From the NCBI GenBank assembly GCA_014529385.2, contig CM043942.1, forward strand, positions 50,422,774-50,486,773: a stretch of 64,000 nucleotides of DNA, given 5' to 3'. Shown here in pieces: positions 11,095 to 22,010 of this stretch. A model generated the notes under the pieces. It worked only from the letters and a program-made list of their open reading frames with translations. It was not told the origin of the DNA and made no database searches. A program made the translations under genes and the position numbers. Positions within the stretch are counted from its first letter, which is position 1. Each line of letters begins with the position of its first letter. The stretch is from Adiantum capillus-veneris. Taxonomy: Eukaryota > Streptophyta > Polypodiopsida > Polypodiales > Pteridaceae.

Positions 11095-12051
11095 TGTTGG
11101 ACGGGAGAGACTCACACACCCATGAAGTGCATACAAACACTACCTAGATCAACATAATGTCAATCGAGGACACAGATGACACGATAGGCACACGGAGGAA
11201 ATCTCTTAAGCTTGTCAGGCTGAGACCATCCTACACATACAACACTCAGGAAGGCCAACTAAACCACAATCAAGAACCTCACTGCTCTCAACTACACCAC
11301 CTAGCCACATACACACATGCGGAAGGTAACTCACCTAATCATGCCAGATTCATACGAAACTTAAGGAACACCATCCCCTCACTAGGATACACCTGTCCAT
11401 AAGCTTTTACAGTCAAAACCCTCACTCTAAACCCATCTGCGAAAAACGCATAGGATGATAGAGCCGAATTTTGAAAGTGCCCAAAACTGAAATTTATGAG
11501 TACCTATGCGTAGCTTATATCGCCACGATTCTATAGACTACTAGCACACAAAAAACAGACATCGTTTGATACACTTACGGCCACAAATAGCTAGTAGATA
11601 CGTTGGCGTGTGCGCTTCGTCTTGCGTGGAATGCTTGGCGTTGTCGCGTAGCTCTCCTCGAGCCTACCGCAATGGTGCAATCGGATCTCCAATGTGTTGA
11701 GCGAGCCGGGCGTAGCGGGAGGATGAAGCTCACACTCACTCTCTTTCTCTCTCACACACAGTAGACGGCAGCGCTAAAACTTTGATTATGATTAAAGTCC
11801 TTTTACAAAATGACCTAGGTACCCTATATACTAAGGCTACCTTAGGTTTAACCAAAAATGGGATTGAAAGGGTCAAATGGCTTTGTATTTACAATCTGGA
11901 AGTGCCATTGCACCCCGGCTTCTGAAACTAGAATAACTACTCATTACAAATGAAGTTTATAGCCATAATCCGCAGCATTTCATAACTCGCAAAAGATAAG
12001 ACTTTGGTACGAAACTTGAGTTATGTTGTGTTGTTGACCCAGCGGTCAACA
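11095..12051 (-). repeat. Element A 5' LTR (full length, 957 bp)
   Basis: The + strand reads TGTTGGACGG...GCGGTCAACA, so the element's LTR begins TGTTGACCGCTGGG and ends CCAACA. A TATA-like CTATATA lies at 11,824-11,830, corresponding to TATATAA in both LTRs of copy B. Short CT-rich runs lie near 11,735. An 81-codon frame inside it (11,157-11,402) is an LTR shadow, not a gene. Confidence 0.9.
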
Positions 12052-12286
12052 CTTGGGTAGGGTTCCCACCTCAAGGTTATTCCTACCATGCCTAAGATCC
12101 TAGGTAATAACTTTTAACACTAACCTTTGGAGGTCTTGAATGAAGCTAACCCTAAGGTCTTTTGAGCTCCATTATGTGCACATGTCTATATTCTACCTCT
12201 TGTTCCCATTCATCTTTGCAATATTAAATGATCAGTTTAATATGAGAAAGTCTTTTTGAAATAGGTAGATATTACATTTTATGACA
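12052..12286 (-). mobile_element. G1 gypsy 3' LTR, part right of the A insertion
   Basis: It starts with the second CTTGG target duplication and continues as G-family LTR (GGGTTCCCACCTCAAGG..., TTTTAACACTAACCTTTGGA), ending TTTTATGACA at 12,286. Just beyond it lies TTACCTCTCTCTTGAAA, the polypurine tract read on the minus strand. The join of the LTR across element A is exact apart from the 5-bp duplication. Confidence 0.8.
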
Positions 12287-12339
12287 TTACCTCTCTCTTG
12301 AAACCATACTCGTCCTGGACTATGAGGTAGAGAAGATAA

Positions 12340-13532
12340 AGTCTTAGTCATTAGTCTACATTTCTTAGCGGATAGGCCATCTCATTGGTTCGTTTTAAGA
12401 TTTGGAAAGGACCATTGTATCTTTTTGATAATTTAGCATAATACTTTTGATAACGCGTAAGATTTTTGCTCGTAGTTTGCCTCAATTGAGCCTTGGGAAA
12501 GTTGAGTAGGACCCAATCATTTTTCTTGAAGGCTAAGTCCCATCTGTGCTTGTCAATAACAGCTTTTTGCCTTTGTTGGGAGATGGATATAGCCTCAATC
12601 TTTTGAAAATATTCTTGTAGGTCTCGGCTATACTCATCAGCGCGAAGATCTTCCCATGTACCTTAAGTAGCAAGGGACTTTTTGGTCTTTCGTCAATGAT
12701 CTCAAAAGGAGTCTTCCCTGTATATAGTGTTATTGTACACATACTCTACAAGGGGTAGGTACCTCTCCCATTGGGAACGTTGATCTACTTTCGTAACATA
12801 GGTCTTGAGTAGATCTAGAATCATGAGGTTAGCTATTTCACTTTGGCCATCCGTTTGTGGGTGATAGACTGAAGAGAAATCTAGCCTTGTAACTAGATTC
12901 TCAAAGAGACCCTTCCAAAAATTATTGGTCATTTGAGGATCTCTATCCGACACGATTGATGTTGGCAAGCCATGGTGTTTGAAAATTTGGGCTATAAAGA
13001 GGTTTGCCATTTGGTGCGCCTTAATAGTCTTTTTGACAAGTATAAAGTGTGTTTGTTTGCTAAACCTGTCGACTATTGTCCATATTTGCATATTCCCATG
13101 GATAGGCTTGGGTAATCCAAAGATAAAATCCATGGATATACTCTCCCATGGTGAATTAGGGATTGGTAATGGCTGGAGTACCCCAGGTTGCTTCCCTATA
13201 TCATACTTTGTCTTTTGGCATACGATGCATTTTCAAACATACTCTTGTATGTCTACTTTTATGGTAGGCCAATAGAAGTATGTTTCTACTTCTCAAAGAG
13301 TAGGTTGCCCTCTATGCCCCGCATAGGGAGGAGCATGGGATTCATACATTACTTTGTCATGAAGGGAGTGAGTAACACATAGCCTATTGCCATGGAGAAG
13401 GTAACCATCCTGCAAGGTGAATGGTTCTTCTTTCTTCCCTAAGGCAAGGGATGAAATTACATCCTTCAAATCGGGGTCAATAGCATACTCATCTATCATG
13501 GAAGATAGATCATTGTCAGTTGCTATGGACAC
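12340..13532 (-). pseudogene. G1 integrase, decayed
   Basis: Frames 13,293-13,532, 12,702-13,133 and 12,533-12,742 are pieces of a Ty3/gypsy integrase on the minus strand. Visible are MDFIFGLPKPIHG and IVDRFSKQTHF (start of the catalytic core with its first Asp), IVSDRDPQMTNNFWKGL (second Asp) and SVYHPQTDGQSEIAN (region of the catalytic Glu). The zinc-binding part lies around 13,135-13,300. The C-terminal part down to 12,340 matches G2's integrase tail but is interrupted by stops and shifts. The enzyme would insert element cDNA; this copy cannot. Confidence 0.85.
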
Positions 13533-13980
13533 CGCATTTCCCCTTGGTCATCATGATAGTGCATCGGCCACTTGATTGTCATTGATGAGCAATATGAAAT
13601 TGAATTGTGAAAGAAAATTTTTTCCCACCTCATTTGTTTGTAAGAGAGCTTGGTTTGTGTCATGAAGTACTTAAGACTTTGGTGATCCTTAGTAGGATCC
13701 CCAAAAGATAGTGCTTCCATGTGTCAAGGGCATGTATGACAGATAGCAACTCCTTTTCGTAGATGCCCAATACTCGCTCATCGGAATCGAGTCTTCGACT
13801 CTCATATGCTATGGCATGCCCTTCTTGAAGCAAGACTGCTCCAAGGCAATCTCCACAAGCATCACATTGGACCTCACATGGTTTTGAGAGATCCGGCAAT
13901 GTAAGCACAGGTTGAAAAGTAAATTTTTCTTTAAGGTTCTCAAAAGCATTTTGTTCTTTGGCAATCCATATACTTAACAT
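13523..13980 (-). pseudogene. G1 RNase H, decayed
   Basis: PDLSKPCEVQCDACGDCLG followed by YESRRLDSDERVLGIYEKEL and LLSVIHALDTWKHYL is the typical gypsy RNase H stretch after RT. The frame shifts near 13,690: the second piece, 13,523-13,720, retains SLKYFMTQTKLSYKQMRW. Compared with G2 (27,237-27,608) an internal part is deleted. It lies directly between the RT and integrase pieces, as expected of a gypsy pol. Confidence 0.8.
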
Positions 13981-13981
13981 T

Positions 13982-14600
13982 CTACTTTGTCAAGTCATGT
14001 AATGGTCTTGCTATTTGTGAGAATATAGCTATGAAGCATCTATAGTATGCACACATACCAATAAATCTTTGGAGCTCCTGTAGATTCCTTGAGTTATGCC
14101 ATCCTTTTATTACCTCTAACTTGGTTGGATCCATACGGATACCATCTTGCGAGATAATGTGACTTAAGTATTGAATCTCTTGAAGGAAAAATTCACTCTT
14201 CTTTTGATTAATGACAAGTTTATTCTCCCTCAATGCTTGAAAAATTACCTAGAGATGTTGCTTATGCTCCTCAATAGATTTGGAGTAGATGATGATATCA
14301 TCGCAGTAAACTTGCGGCAGGGTCTGAAGATTTTCTCCATTAAGCAGTTGAATGTGTCTAGAGAATTTGTCAAGCCAAAAGGCATGACAAGGTATTCATA
14401 TAAAGACCAACATTGTGTGAATGTGGTCTTTACGATATCTTCATTCACTATCCTTATTTGATGATAGCCACTTTTAAGGTCAATCCTACTAAAGTAGGTC
14501 GAGCCTTGTAGCTTATCAAACAGATCTTCTACCCACAGTACAAGAAATATTACTTTGATAGTGATCTGGTTTAGTGCTCTGTCACATTAGCAAAAATATG
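13982..14600 (-). pseudogene. G1 reverse transcriptase, decayed and truncated
   Basis: Frame 14,245-14,448 has [19 protein letters not shown], the RT palm before the catalytic site. The catalytic VYCDDIIIYSK is present at about 14,283-14,318 but in another frame. Frame 13,982-14,233 continues as LVINQKKSEFFLQEIQYLSH and the thumb region. The N-terminal half of RT, and all gag and protease, are missing: similarity to G2 fades at about 14,540-14,600. This is the 5'-truncated end of G1. Confidence 0.82.
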
Positions 14601-15581
14601 AACCCCAAAAGGGCCTTGTAAGGATCCCTAATTTTAAGGGATTAAGGCAAAAAAATGTGTGTGATTTAGGAGAGAAGAGCATTCAATGAGGGTTTTTCTC
14701 ATAGATTTTTTTTGGGTTGTCATAGGATTTTTGTAGGCTGAAATAGAGCCTGGGGGGTATTAGGTACATTCTCTCTCTACCCAAAAAAGTGGTGGCCCTT
14801 ATGACAATAACTACCCTACCCCCTTTCTTTTGCCACATCATCAAGGGCGTCCATAACCCCCGCCCTTTTTCAAGAAAAATTCAAATAAACCTCATTTTTA
14901 CTCAAAACTTCTCCCCAACCTATATGCATACCCAAAAATCAATTTTTTCTCTCAAAATCTCACTGCTAGACCTGCAAAATGTCAAACTTTCCACCTTTTC
15001 TCAGTTCCCTCCAAAATCACTCCCCTCTCTCACACTCCTCTCCCTCTCTCTTCTCTCTTCTATTTTTCATCACAAACTCTTTCTCCTTCCCTCTCCTTGT
15101 TGCAGGTCCACTCCATACCTCTCCACTCCATAGCTCTACTGCAGCTCTCCATCCCATAGCTCTCCTCTCCACTCCGTAGCTCTGCAGCTCTCCATTCCAT
15201 AGTTGTCCACTCCATAGCTCTCCTCTCCACTCCGTATCTCTGTTGTAGCTCTTCATACCATAGGTCTCTTGCTTGATGCCAACTTTATCCCCCTTTCCAT
15301 GGAGCTAAGTGACATTACAAACCTCCCATCCGCAGCAAGATCTCCAAGTTCAAAAATGGTGTCTCTACATGTTCGACTGCCAAAGGACTTCGCACCCTTA
15401 AAACGTCAATACTTGTAAATTGCACAACAACACCATGATACATGTCACACCAATGTGGACCTTTGGGTGCATGGTTGCCTCTACCCTAATGATCAATGTG
15501 TATTCAACATTCAATAGCCTTGCTTATTCTTACAATATGTAGAGAGGGGAGCAAGGTCTTCTTGGTGGACACTGCAAGTGA
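14601..15581. other. Unassigned interval with a TCCATAGCTC minisatellite
   Basis: No coding region can be supported. The + strand is pyrimidine-rich (14,990-15,260), and 15,105-15,260 is an imperfect tandem array of units such as CTCCACTCCATAGCTCT in about ten copies. The + and - frames through it are translations of this repeat. Confidence 0.5.
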
Positions 15582-16690
15582 TTGTTGACTATTGGAGCTA
15601 ATAGCACACAATGGTCTTTGCATCAATGCCAACTTCTTTCCCATACCACTAGTGGATTGCGCGATAGGATCATTCATGCAGAGGATGAAGTGCAAACTGC
15701 TAAGCTACACGTGGAAGAGAAAAATGCTAAGATTGCAAAGCTTAAAGATAAGATCCTGCATCTTAAAAAGACGCCCTTAGGTGCAAGGAAACATAAGAGG
15801 AGCTTCTCATCCATAGAGACTTTAGCCCCCGAAGGCGGTGCTCAAAAAATAAGGGTTACAGCTACAAGGTGCATTTTGCTATGCTCCAATACATACTTTA
15901 AATTTCTTCTGTGGTAATGTTTTGTCCCTTCTTCTAGGAATTTTATGCAAGAGCTGTGTGGCCACATCCAAGAGGATCGCATCCATTTGTTGAGTTTGTG
16001 CCTCAAGAAATCGGATGTCGTAGCCCGTTTACAAGCACCAAATATAGAACATTCTATTTCCTTGTCAATGAGGAGCCCTCCTTGGAGGAGATGGAGATCG
16101 CGCATTTGGCAATGGGTGGGGTGCTGCCAAATAGTAAAGATCCCACGCCCGCCCCTATAGATGTCCAGAGTGAGCAAAGATTGCAAGCTGTCAAATATAC
16201 CCACTTCTTGGAAGGGGAAATTACAGTGAGAGAGCATATTTCTGGCACCTTCGAGGTGCCCGACCTCAACAATCGTGACCCAGGTGCAATACCCAAAGTG
16301 GAGATCAACCACCTAAACAACATAATGATTGAAGATGAAGAGTATCTATTCTTGTATGATCTGGAAAAGGCTTTTGGTGAGCGGTTAGATGAGTGCTTAA
16401 GCCTTATATGCACAAAGATGGAGTTCCCTCTTGATCCTGCACCAAAACATACAGATGACAAGTTTCTTCCATTAAGGGACTCTGTCAGAGCAGAGTAAAG
16501 TCACGAATGAGGAGTTTGTTGCAATAGAAGCAGGAGTGTTGCCAACCAAACTCCTATCCGCCCTGACTTGTCTGGTTCGCACAATCCCCGCACAGTTGAT
16601 GACAGCAAATCCTATATCAACCTTGAAGCCACACCAAGTATGGATGATGAGGATAACGCCTCACATGAAATAAGGCCTCGTTCATGAGAG
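15582..16690 (+). pseudogene. Unrecognised coding region, frame-broken
   Basis: Frame 15,582-15,868 encodes a charged coiled-coil-like stretch (about HAEDEVQTAKLHVEEKNAKI) followed by basic residues. A possible 69-bp GT-AG intron (15,869-15,937) leads to a second frame, 15,938-16,498, that starts EFYARAVWPHPRG and contains MEIAHLAMGG, HYLEGEITVREH-like and YDLEKAFGERLDECLSL stretches. The two frames do not join in phase. After 16,498 another open stretch has an acidic end, TPSMDDEDNASHEIRPRS. The composition looks like real protein, but I do not recognise the family. It could be a decayed host gene or part of an unknown transposon. Confidence 0.4.
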
Positions 16691-16774
16691 TAATACTCAT
16701 CCTTTCTAGTCTTTGTTTCTTCACAATTTGACACTCGTCTAGCTAGAGCACACACATCAACTTTGATCCTAGCG

Positions 16775-17530
16775 CTACAAAATGTCAAAAATAACATATG
16801 AAAAACCATAATTTGGAAAAAAAAACTGACTACGCATTGTTGTAGCCTCATCATTAGATGGTACACCATAAAAATGTACCATTGCCATTTGAAGCTTTCT
16901 CAAATCAACAAAAATATTATTTGACATTGAGTAAGGAAATCCCTTGTCCACTCTGTCTGCACCGACGCTTGCATTGGTATGTTTTCTTACTCCTTTTGAC
17001 CTCTTGGTAAAGGTGGATGAAGACATTATCTCCTCTATGTGCAAATAGCCCCCTATTCGAAAGTACACATCCTAGTTCAAAGCCTTCTTAGCAAGATTGA
17101 CCTTAAATGGTATAGGAAAAACATTCTCAGTAATTCCTCTTTCCCTTAAAGCATCCTTAAGGAGACCATATAAGGCAACGTAGCCCTTAGTACTAATTCC
17201 CACTTCATCACAAGTGGCAATGTTGGACAAGAAAGATTGCCCAATTTTGTGCTTCTTGAAGGAGTCTGCAACTTCCTTTGTCACTTGGAGGAAGTGGTTT
17301 GCCTCTTTTGCAATCACCTCAAGCAGGCTAGTCTCTTTGAAAATGCAGTGTCCCCCTTGTGGATGTAGCAAAGCAGGTCACATGGCAACCACAACATGCT
17401 GTTGTCTTCAAAGCTCACAACATACTTGAGTATGTGCACATGCATATACTCAATGATGGTGTGAAAAGTGTCATTGTGGAGTTGCATAGGTTTTTGTAAA
17501 TCGATTGTGCAAGTGAAGAAGCCGTGAAGA
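16775..17530 (-). pseudogene. Unrecognised coding relic, at least one frameshift
   Basis: On the minus strand an N-terminal piece (about 17,530-17,340) has FFTCTIDLQKPMQLHNDTF and NSMLWLPCDLLCYIHKGD. It continues after a shift near 17,350 as FKETSLLEVIAKEANHFLQ and DEVGISTKGYVALYGLLKDA (17,072-17,371), then as FRIGGYLHIEEIMSSSTF (16,775-17,068). The pieces overlap end to end and read as one protein. The family is unknown to me. Frameshifts make it a pseudogene or a multi-exon remnant. The upstream end runs into the twin microsatellite region. Confidence 0.45.
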
Positions 17531-17562
17531 TCATTGCGTCCAACGTATTTGGTGTCCTCTAG

Positions 17563-17641
17563 GAAAGAAGGAACCGCAAAAGGGGGGTGTGTGGCTCTTT
17601 TGATGATGTTGCTGCGTGGGAGGAGCATGTGTTTCCATGGT

Positions 17642-17715
<74 letters not shown>

Positions 17716-17791
17716 AGAAGGAACCGCAAAAGGGGGGTGTGTGTCTCTTTTGATGATGATGTTGCGTGGGAGGAGCATGTGTTGCCATGGT

Positions 17792-17879
<88 letters not shown>

Positions 17880-17946
17880 ATGGTGATAGACAAATAAGCA
17901 TCTTATATACCCCCCCCCCCCCCCCCCTCGTTGCAAAAAAAAAAAA
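17563..17946. repeat. Twin 82-bp unit plus long (CT)n microsatellites, poly-C and poly-A
   Basis: An 82-bp unit starting GAAAGAAGGAACCGCAAAAG occurs at 17,563-17,644 and 17,713-17,794, each followed directly by pure (CT)n: 17,645-17,712 (34 repeats) and 17,795-17,878 (42 repeats). An 18-base C run (17,910-17,927) and a 12-base A run (17,935-17,946) follow. The duplication includes unique sequence, so it arose as a block. Long frames here reading RERERE or LSLSLS are translations of the microsatellites. Confidence 0.95.
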
Positions 17947-18425
17947 ACCCAAAGCTCTTTGAGATACACACAAACACACATAGGTGCACACACAAACACT
18001 TAAACAAAATGTAAAAAATTTAATCAATGGTAGTGATACTATAACGACAAAGAAGTTTTGTGTTTCCATTAAACAAAATGCTTTACAACGTGGCATCAAA
18101 GTCGGTCACATTGATCTATCAGATCAACGTAAAGACAGTGCACTGCCAACCCTCCACTCCTCTTGCACTTCATGGTTGCCTCCATCCGCCTACCGATATG
18201 AAACAACAAAAAAGCTTTTAGAAGACTAACATTGGGATACATGTAGACAACATAAAAATCTAACTGACTTTGTGCCGATTGAGACGAAAATAGGCATCTT
18301 TGATATCTTCATAGCCCAAGATAATCAAGTGTTCTCGTATGTTGGAGAGAATCCAATGGTCATTGACATGCACAATCTCAAAAACACCATTTGACAAAGT
18401 AATGGGTATGTCAAATGTCACAAAA
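17947..18425. other. Unassigned interval; one minus-strand coding-like fragment
   Basis: Mostly unassigned. A minus-strand frame at 18,260-18,454 contains FEIVHVNDHWILSNIREHL, which has a protein-like composition and may belong to the same unknown gene as 16,775-17,530 (same strand, upstream). No start, splice sites or domain could be defined. Confidence 0.3.
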
Positions 18426-19286
18426 TCAGCAACACTGGATTGTAGGGTATCCACTTTCCGCTCTTACACATCCAATGCTCATAGTGGAAGCATAGGTACA
18501 AATTAGTGGCTCAAAAAGCATAAGGGCATCATGCTCTCTCACCTTTCCCCAAGCATAGGAGAGAGAGGATCCTTTGCAATGGGTGTCCTCTTTTGGAGCT
18601 TCAACCATGGAAGCTCTAGGAGTGTCATTGCATATAGTTCTTTTGGGGCAAGAACGATAGCCATGTCCTTGCTCCTGACACTTAAAGCATTTATGGTCTT
18701 TGCAAAAGGCCTCTAACTCTTCAGGAAAAAGTTTATTTTTACATTTTTAAACTCCTTTCTCCTTTGCCTTGTTATTTTTGTTGTTGGTGGTGGTGGTGTT
18801 GCCTTGGGAAGAGTTTTGAGCAGTGTTCTTTCCTTTAGATTCATTTCGGTCTTTGTTTTCCATGGGCTTAGTATTCCTTCTAGCCCCTTGTTGGAAATTG
18901 ATCCTTGAAGCAAACATAGTGTGGTGGATGACTTCGGTGATAGTACTAGACGGTTGTGAGTTGACATACTCGGCCATTTCTTCAGGTAATCCCGCACAAA
19001 ATTTTTGCTTTTGCTCGACAAAGTCTATCTTTTGAAAGATTGCAGCTTTGAGATGTAAATCCCAAAATTTGTCCACATACTTGTGGATAGACTCATTGGA
19101 AAGTAGCTTCAAACTTTGCCATTCGATGAGCACTTTGTCCTTGGCATCGCTTGCAAGGAATTGCTTCATTATGGAAACTCGCAGAGTTTTCCATGTTCTT
19201 GGGGCTTTGCCATTCGCGCGGAGACTAGTCCACCATTGACGGGCAGATTTTTGAAAGTGATTCTTCACAAAGAGGATCAAGGGCAT
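18426..19286 (-). pseudogene. G-family gypsy gag and start of protease (G3 relic)
   Basis: Frame 18,747-19,286 has the retrotransposon-gag core: FQKSARQWWTSLRANGK, KQFLASDAKDKVLIEWQSLK, SIHKYVDKFWDLHLKA, FCAGLPEEMAEYV. A stop and a low-complexity Asn/Thr/Lys region follow. At about 18,640-18,720 comes a zinc knuckle CFKCQEQGHGYRSC (CX2CX4HX4C), then the frame 18,426-18,608 (SLSYAWGKVREHDALMLFEP), which is the stretch just before the protease Asp in G2. It ends before the rest of pol. It supplies the gag core that G2 itself lacks. Confidence 0.8.
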
Positions 19287-19297
19287 TTAAAATTACC

Positions 19298-20282
19298 TTG
19301 ACATATCTTTACAACAATGCCCATGGTGTCGAAATCTATGAAGATTCACTGGATAGGACTTGTGTTAAGATAGAGGACACACAAACCAACTTCCAAGCGA
19401 AACCCATGGTAAATTACCAAGGAGATCGATACGTAGGTAGGGACCGGGCTATGTACTTAGCCATGGACAAGCCTAACAAGGTCAACAACATGGGAAGATT
19501 GGTTTCCAAGAGGCGTGCAATGGACATTACTCCAATACATCCACCGGCCATGGAACCACTGACCCCAGTAAATCAGTAGGCCAAGTATGTGAACTCGATA
19601 CTTGTGAAAAGAATCATGATTGATGATACCTCAATAGGAATCTACTACATGGATGATACAAAAGCTCACGTAAGAGTATTTTATCGCACAACGTATCCAT
19701 GCATGAGTTCTTTATCCAAAACAACGATTTTGTGTGTGTATGTCGACGATGTGCCACTTCCTTATGTGACATTCCAAGACATACATAGGCAAAATTTTGA
19801 AGCCATACCAGAAGGTGAAGCCCAAAGGTACACCTACCAAGGTTTCCCAATGATGAATAGATTTTCTACTATAGGAAAACCACGAGTAATGCCGCAAGAT
19901 TTGCAGGGTTTGTCAACATGTGGGGGCATACCTAGACAAAGGTCTTCCAAACCCTTCCAGATCTAGCACCTATAGGAAGCACATTCTAGCAACTTGGAAT
20001 GCAAGAATGAAATGGTTTTTATTTGGCCATGCAAGGGCCATACCAACCACAAACACCTTATACACAGAATTTGATCCAACCACCAATACGGTATCGACCA
20101 TCTTATGTACATCATCAAATACCAAACCAACAAAGGATGGTTTCAGACCCTCCCAAGTGCAAAAATGGGTCAAGAAAACTTTCAATGGGAATGGAGATCC
20201 CTATGAACATGTTGCTCTCTACAGGCAAGTGATAAGAGCAGAACATGCTATGAATTTCAGAACATAGTATGAGGGCCTTGGG
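19298..20282 (+). pseudogene. A/B-type gag, diverged relic
   Basis: Frames 19,298-19,579 and 19,589-19,966 are in phase, separated by one stop. They read as the variable N-terminal part of a gag (GDRYVGRDRAMYLAMDKPN, then EAQRYTYQGFPMMNRFST). After a frame change, 19,920-20,267 ends GFRPSQVQKWVKKTFNGNGD and ALYRQVIRAEHAMNFRT. These clearly match the element A/B gag (VRPSQVQKWVNRKYSGDKDP, FRRVIRAEEVSDFAT). It is a distant relative, not a recent copy. At about 20,282 it is fused directly to copia I reverse transcriptase. Confidence 0.75.
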
Positions 20283-20380
20283 AGCGCTCCATACAAAGCA
20301 AGACTTGTTGCAAAGGGATTTAAGCAACAACAAGGTGTGGACTTTGAAGAGATATTTACCCTTGTTGTTAAGATGACCAC
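20283..20380 (+). pseudogene. Copia I RT, N-terminal piece
   Basis: [20 protein letters not shown] and [10 protein letters not shown] are the conserved start of a Ty1/copia reverse transcriptase. The frame is interrupted after MTT by a solo LTR and resumes at 22,011; 20,376-20,380 (ACCAC) is the target duplication. Everything upstream of this point in the copia element (LTR, gag, integrase) is absent. Confidence 0.85.
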
Positions 20381-22010
20381 TGTCATAAAATCTAATATCT
20401 AACCAACCCAAATGATTTTCTCATATTAAATTGATCACTTAATGTGGGAGAATAAATGGGAACAAGTGTTAAGATATAGATATGTGCTTATAGATCTATC
20501 TCAACACGGGGCCAATAGTAAAGGGGCCCAAATGGGAGATGGTCTATCAAGAGCAAGGCTAACCAATGGAGCATAAGAACTTAGGGTTAGCTTCATTGAA
20601 GACCTCCAATAATGTGTGTAAAAGTCCTTTGACCTTAGGTAAGCTAGGGCTGAGCTTGAGGTGGGAACCCGGCCCAAGCTCGAGGTGCTTGACCTGCTTG
20701 AGGTGCTTGTCGTGCTTGAGGTGTTTTTCCTGCTTGAGGTGCTTGATTAAGGTGCTTGAGGTGCTTGAATTACTCCATGCTTGAGGTGCTTGACTTGCCG
20801 CTTGATTAAGGTGCTTGAGGTGCCTTGACATGCTTGCCTGAGATGCTTGTGGGAATACCCCCTAGTCCAAGTTCTTTGTCATGCTTGATGACTAAGGTGC
20901 TTGAGCTCCTAAAGTCAAAATCATCCCTACAAGAGGGGGGGCAAGCCCTTTTCCTAGGGATTAGAGAGAGAACACACACTCACACTCACAAGGGAAGCCC
21001 CAGCTTGAAGAGGCAGCAAGGACACATGTCAGGTCCCTACCCATGTTACCTTCATGTGTTGCTTGAAGCCTATTGGCTAGGCTTCAAAGGGGTCCAATGA
21101 TAAATTACTTGAATTATCTAATTGTTTTTGAATTTATCAAGTCCCTCTCTCAAAGGGGAAAGGGGGACACTTGTCCCAAGGCTATCCCTGTTGCTTGTAA
21201 TCGCTTCTTCTTGTGATTGGCTAGGCCTGGAGGGGTCCAATGAGCTTCAAGCATGAGCTACAAGGGGGGGTCGACCCAAGCAAGCTAGGGGGCTTAGGGG
21301 GTATACTCACCCACACACACTCACAAACACTCTCATTGTGTACTATGCAAAGTGCAAGAGCTCCCTCTCCTTCTCCAAGCAAGTAGAGGTTGAGAGCCTA
21401 CACCAACACTCTTGGCTATGGAGTGCAAATCCATCCAAGAGCCATGCTTCAATGCTTAAGTTTGCCATCTCCTTCTTCTTCATTACTTTGCTATTATGTA
21501 TGCTAGCAACAAGAGTATTATAAGTGAGGAACTAATTCTTTCTCCTACGAAATGTTTCTTCTTCCTCTTCCCTACCCTCATTCCCTGCTAGCTCTCTCCA
21601 CCTTCTAAGGTGTTTGAGGTCTTGGGACTGAGGCTTGGTATAGTTAAAGCTTTCTTCAAGTTTAGGTTATGCTATGATGGTGATGCATGAAGCTTTCCAT
21701 CTTCATTGCTTCACCTAGGTCACAAGGAACACAAAGAATGTATTGTAACAAGTCTCTCTTTATGGGAGAAATCATAATACAAATGCCTATTGGAGGGGGA
21801 CCGGCTCCACATAAATACGGTCCTCAACTGTTGTCATGTTCTCTAAATTCTCTCTCTTGCAAAAGTATTGTCTATGCCAAGTTAACTAATTGCTATGATT
21901 ATGTTGCTATCTTCAATTATGTCAACCCGCTATGCTCACCAAAATCATTTCTTGAAAGTACTCTCATTAAATTCCACTACTCTCAAATTGAATAGGCAAA
22001 TTCCATTACA
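20381..22010 (+). mobile_element. Solo LTR of the G gypsy family (1,630 bp)
   Basis: It begins TGTCATAAAATCTAATATC and ends AATTCCATTACA, matching the reverse complement of the G2 LTRs along its length, including the GCTTGAGGTGCTTGA-type minisatellite (20,680-20,830). It is flanked by an exact 5-bp target duplication ACCAC (20,376-20,380 and 22,011-22,015). It has no internal region or primer site, so it is the product of LTR-LTR recombination of a full element. It sits inside the copia I reverse transcriptase. Confidence 0.92.

Larger units (their letters stand above)
2228..12051 (-). mobile_element. Element A: large non-autonomous gag-protease LTR retrotransposon
   Basis: Read on the minus strand: 5' LTR (12,051-11,095), tRNA-Asp-type primer site, palindrome-rich leader, one long gag-protease frame (8,681-3,744), a noncoding tail, and a 3' LTR of which only about 120 bp survive (2,228-2,350). 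It is flanked by an exact 5-bp target duplication, CTTGG (2,223-2,227 and 12,052-12,056), inside the LTR of gypsy G1. No reverse transcriptase, RNase H or integrase is encoded. Copy B (47,952-59,524, opposite strand) has the same organisation. The asymmetric 3' LTR means a deletion occurred after insertion. The arrangement resembles the gag-only 'TR-GAG' class of plants; dependence on a helper element is inference. Confidence 0.88.

Noticed and set aside
11157-11402. 81-residue frame in the element A LTR
   Set aside because: Lies wholly in an LTR, and the matching stretches in copy B's LTRs show no supported frame.
15017-15256. 79-residue minus-strand frame WRGELWSGQLWNGEL
   Set aside because: Translation of the TCCATAGCTC minisatellite.
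17314-18099. 261-residue frame rich in RERERE
   Set aside because: Translation of the (CT)n microsatellites; only its last ~65 residues overlap a real coding relic, listed separately.
19736-19765. CVYVDDVPLPYV resembling a copia RT active site (YVDD)
   Set aside because: The surrounding residues do not match RT and the frame belongs to an A/B-type gag; chance match.
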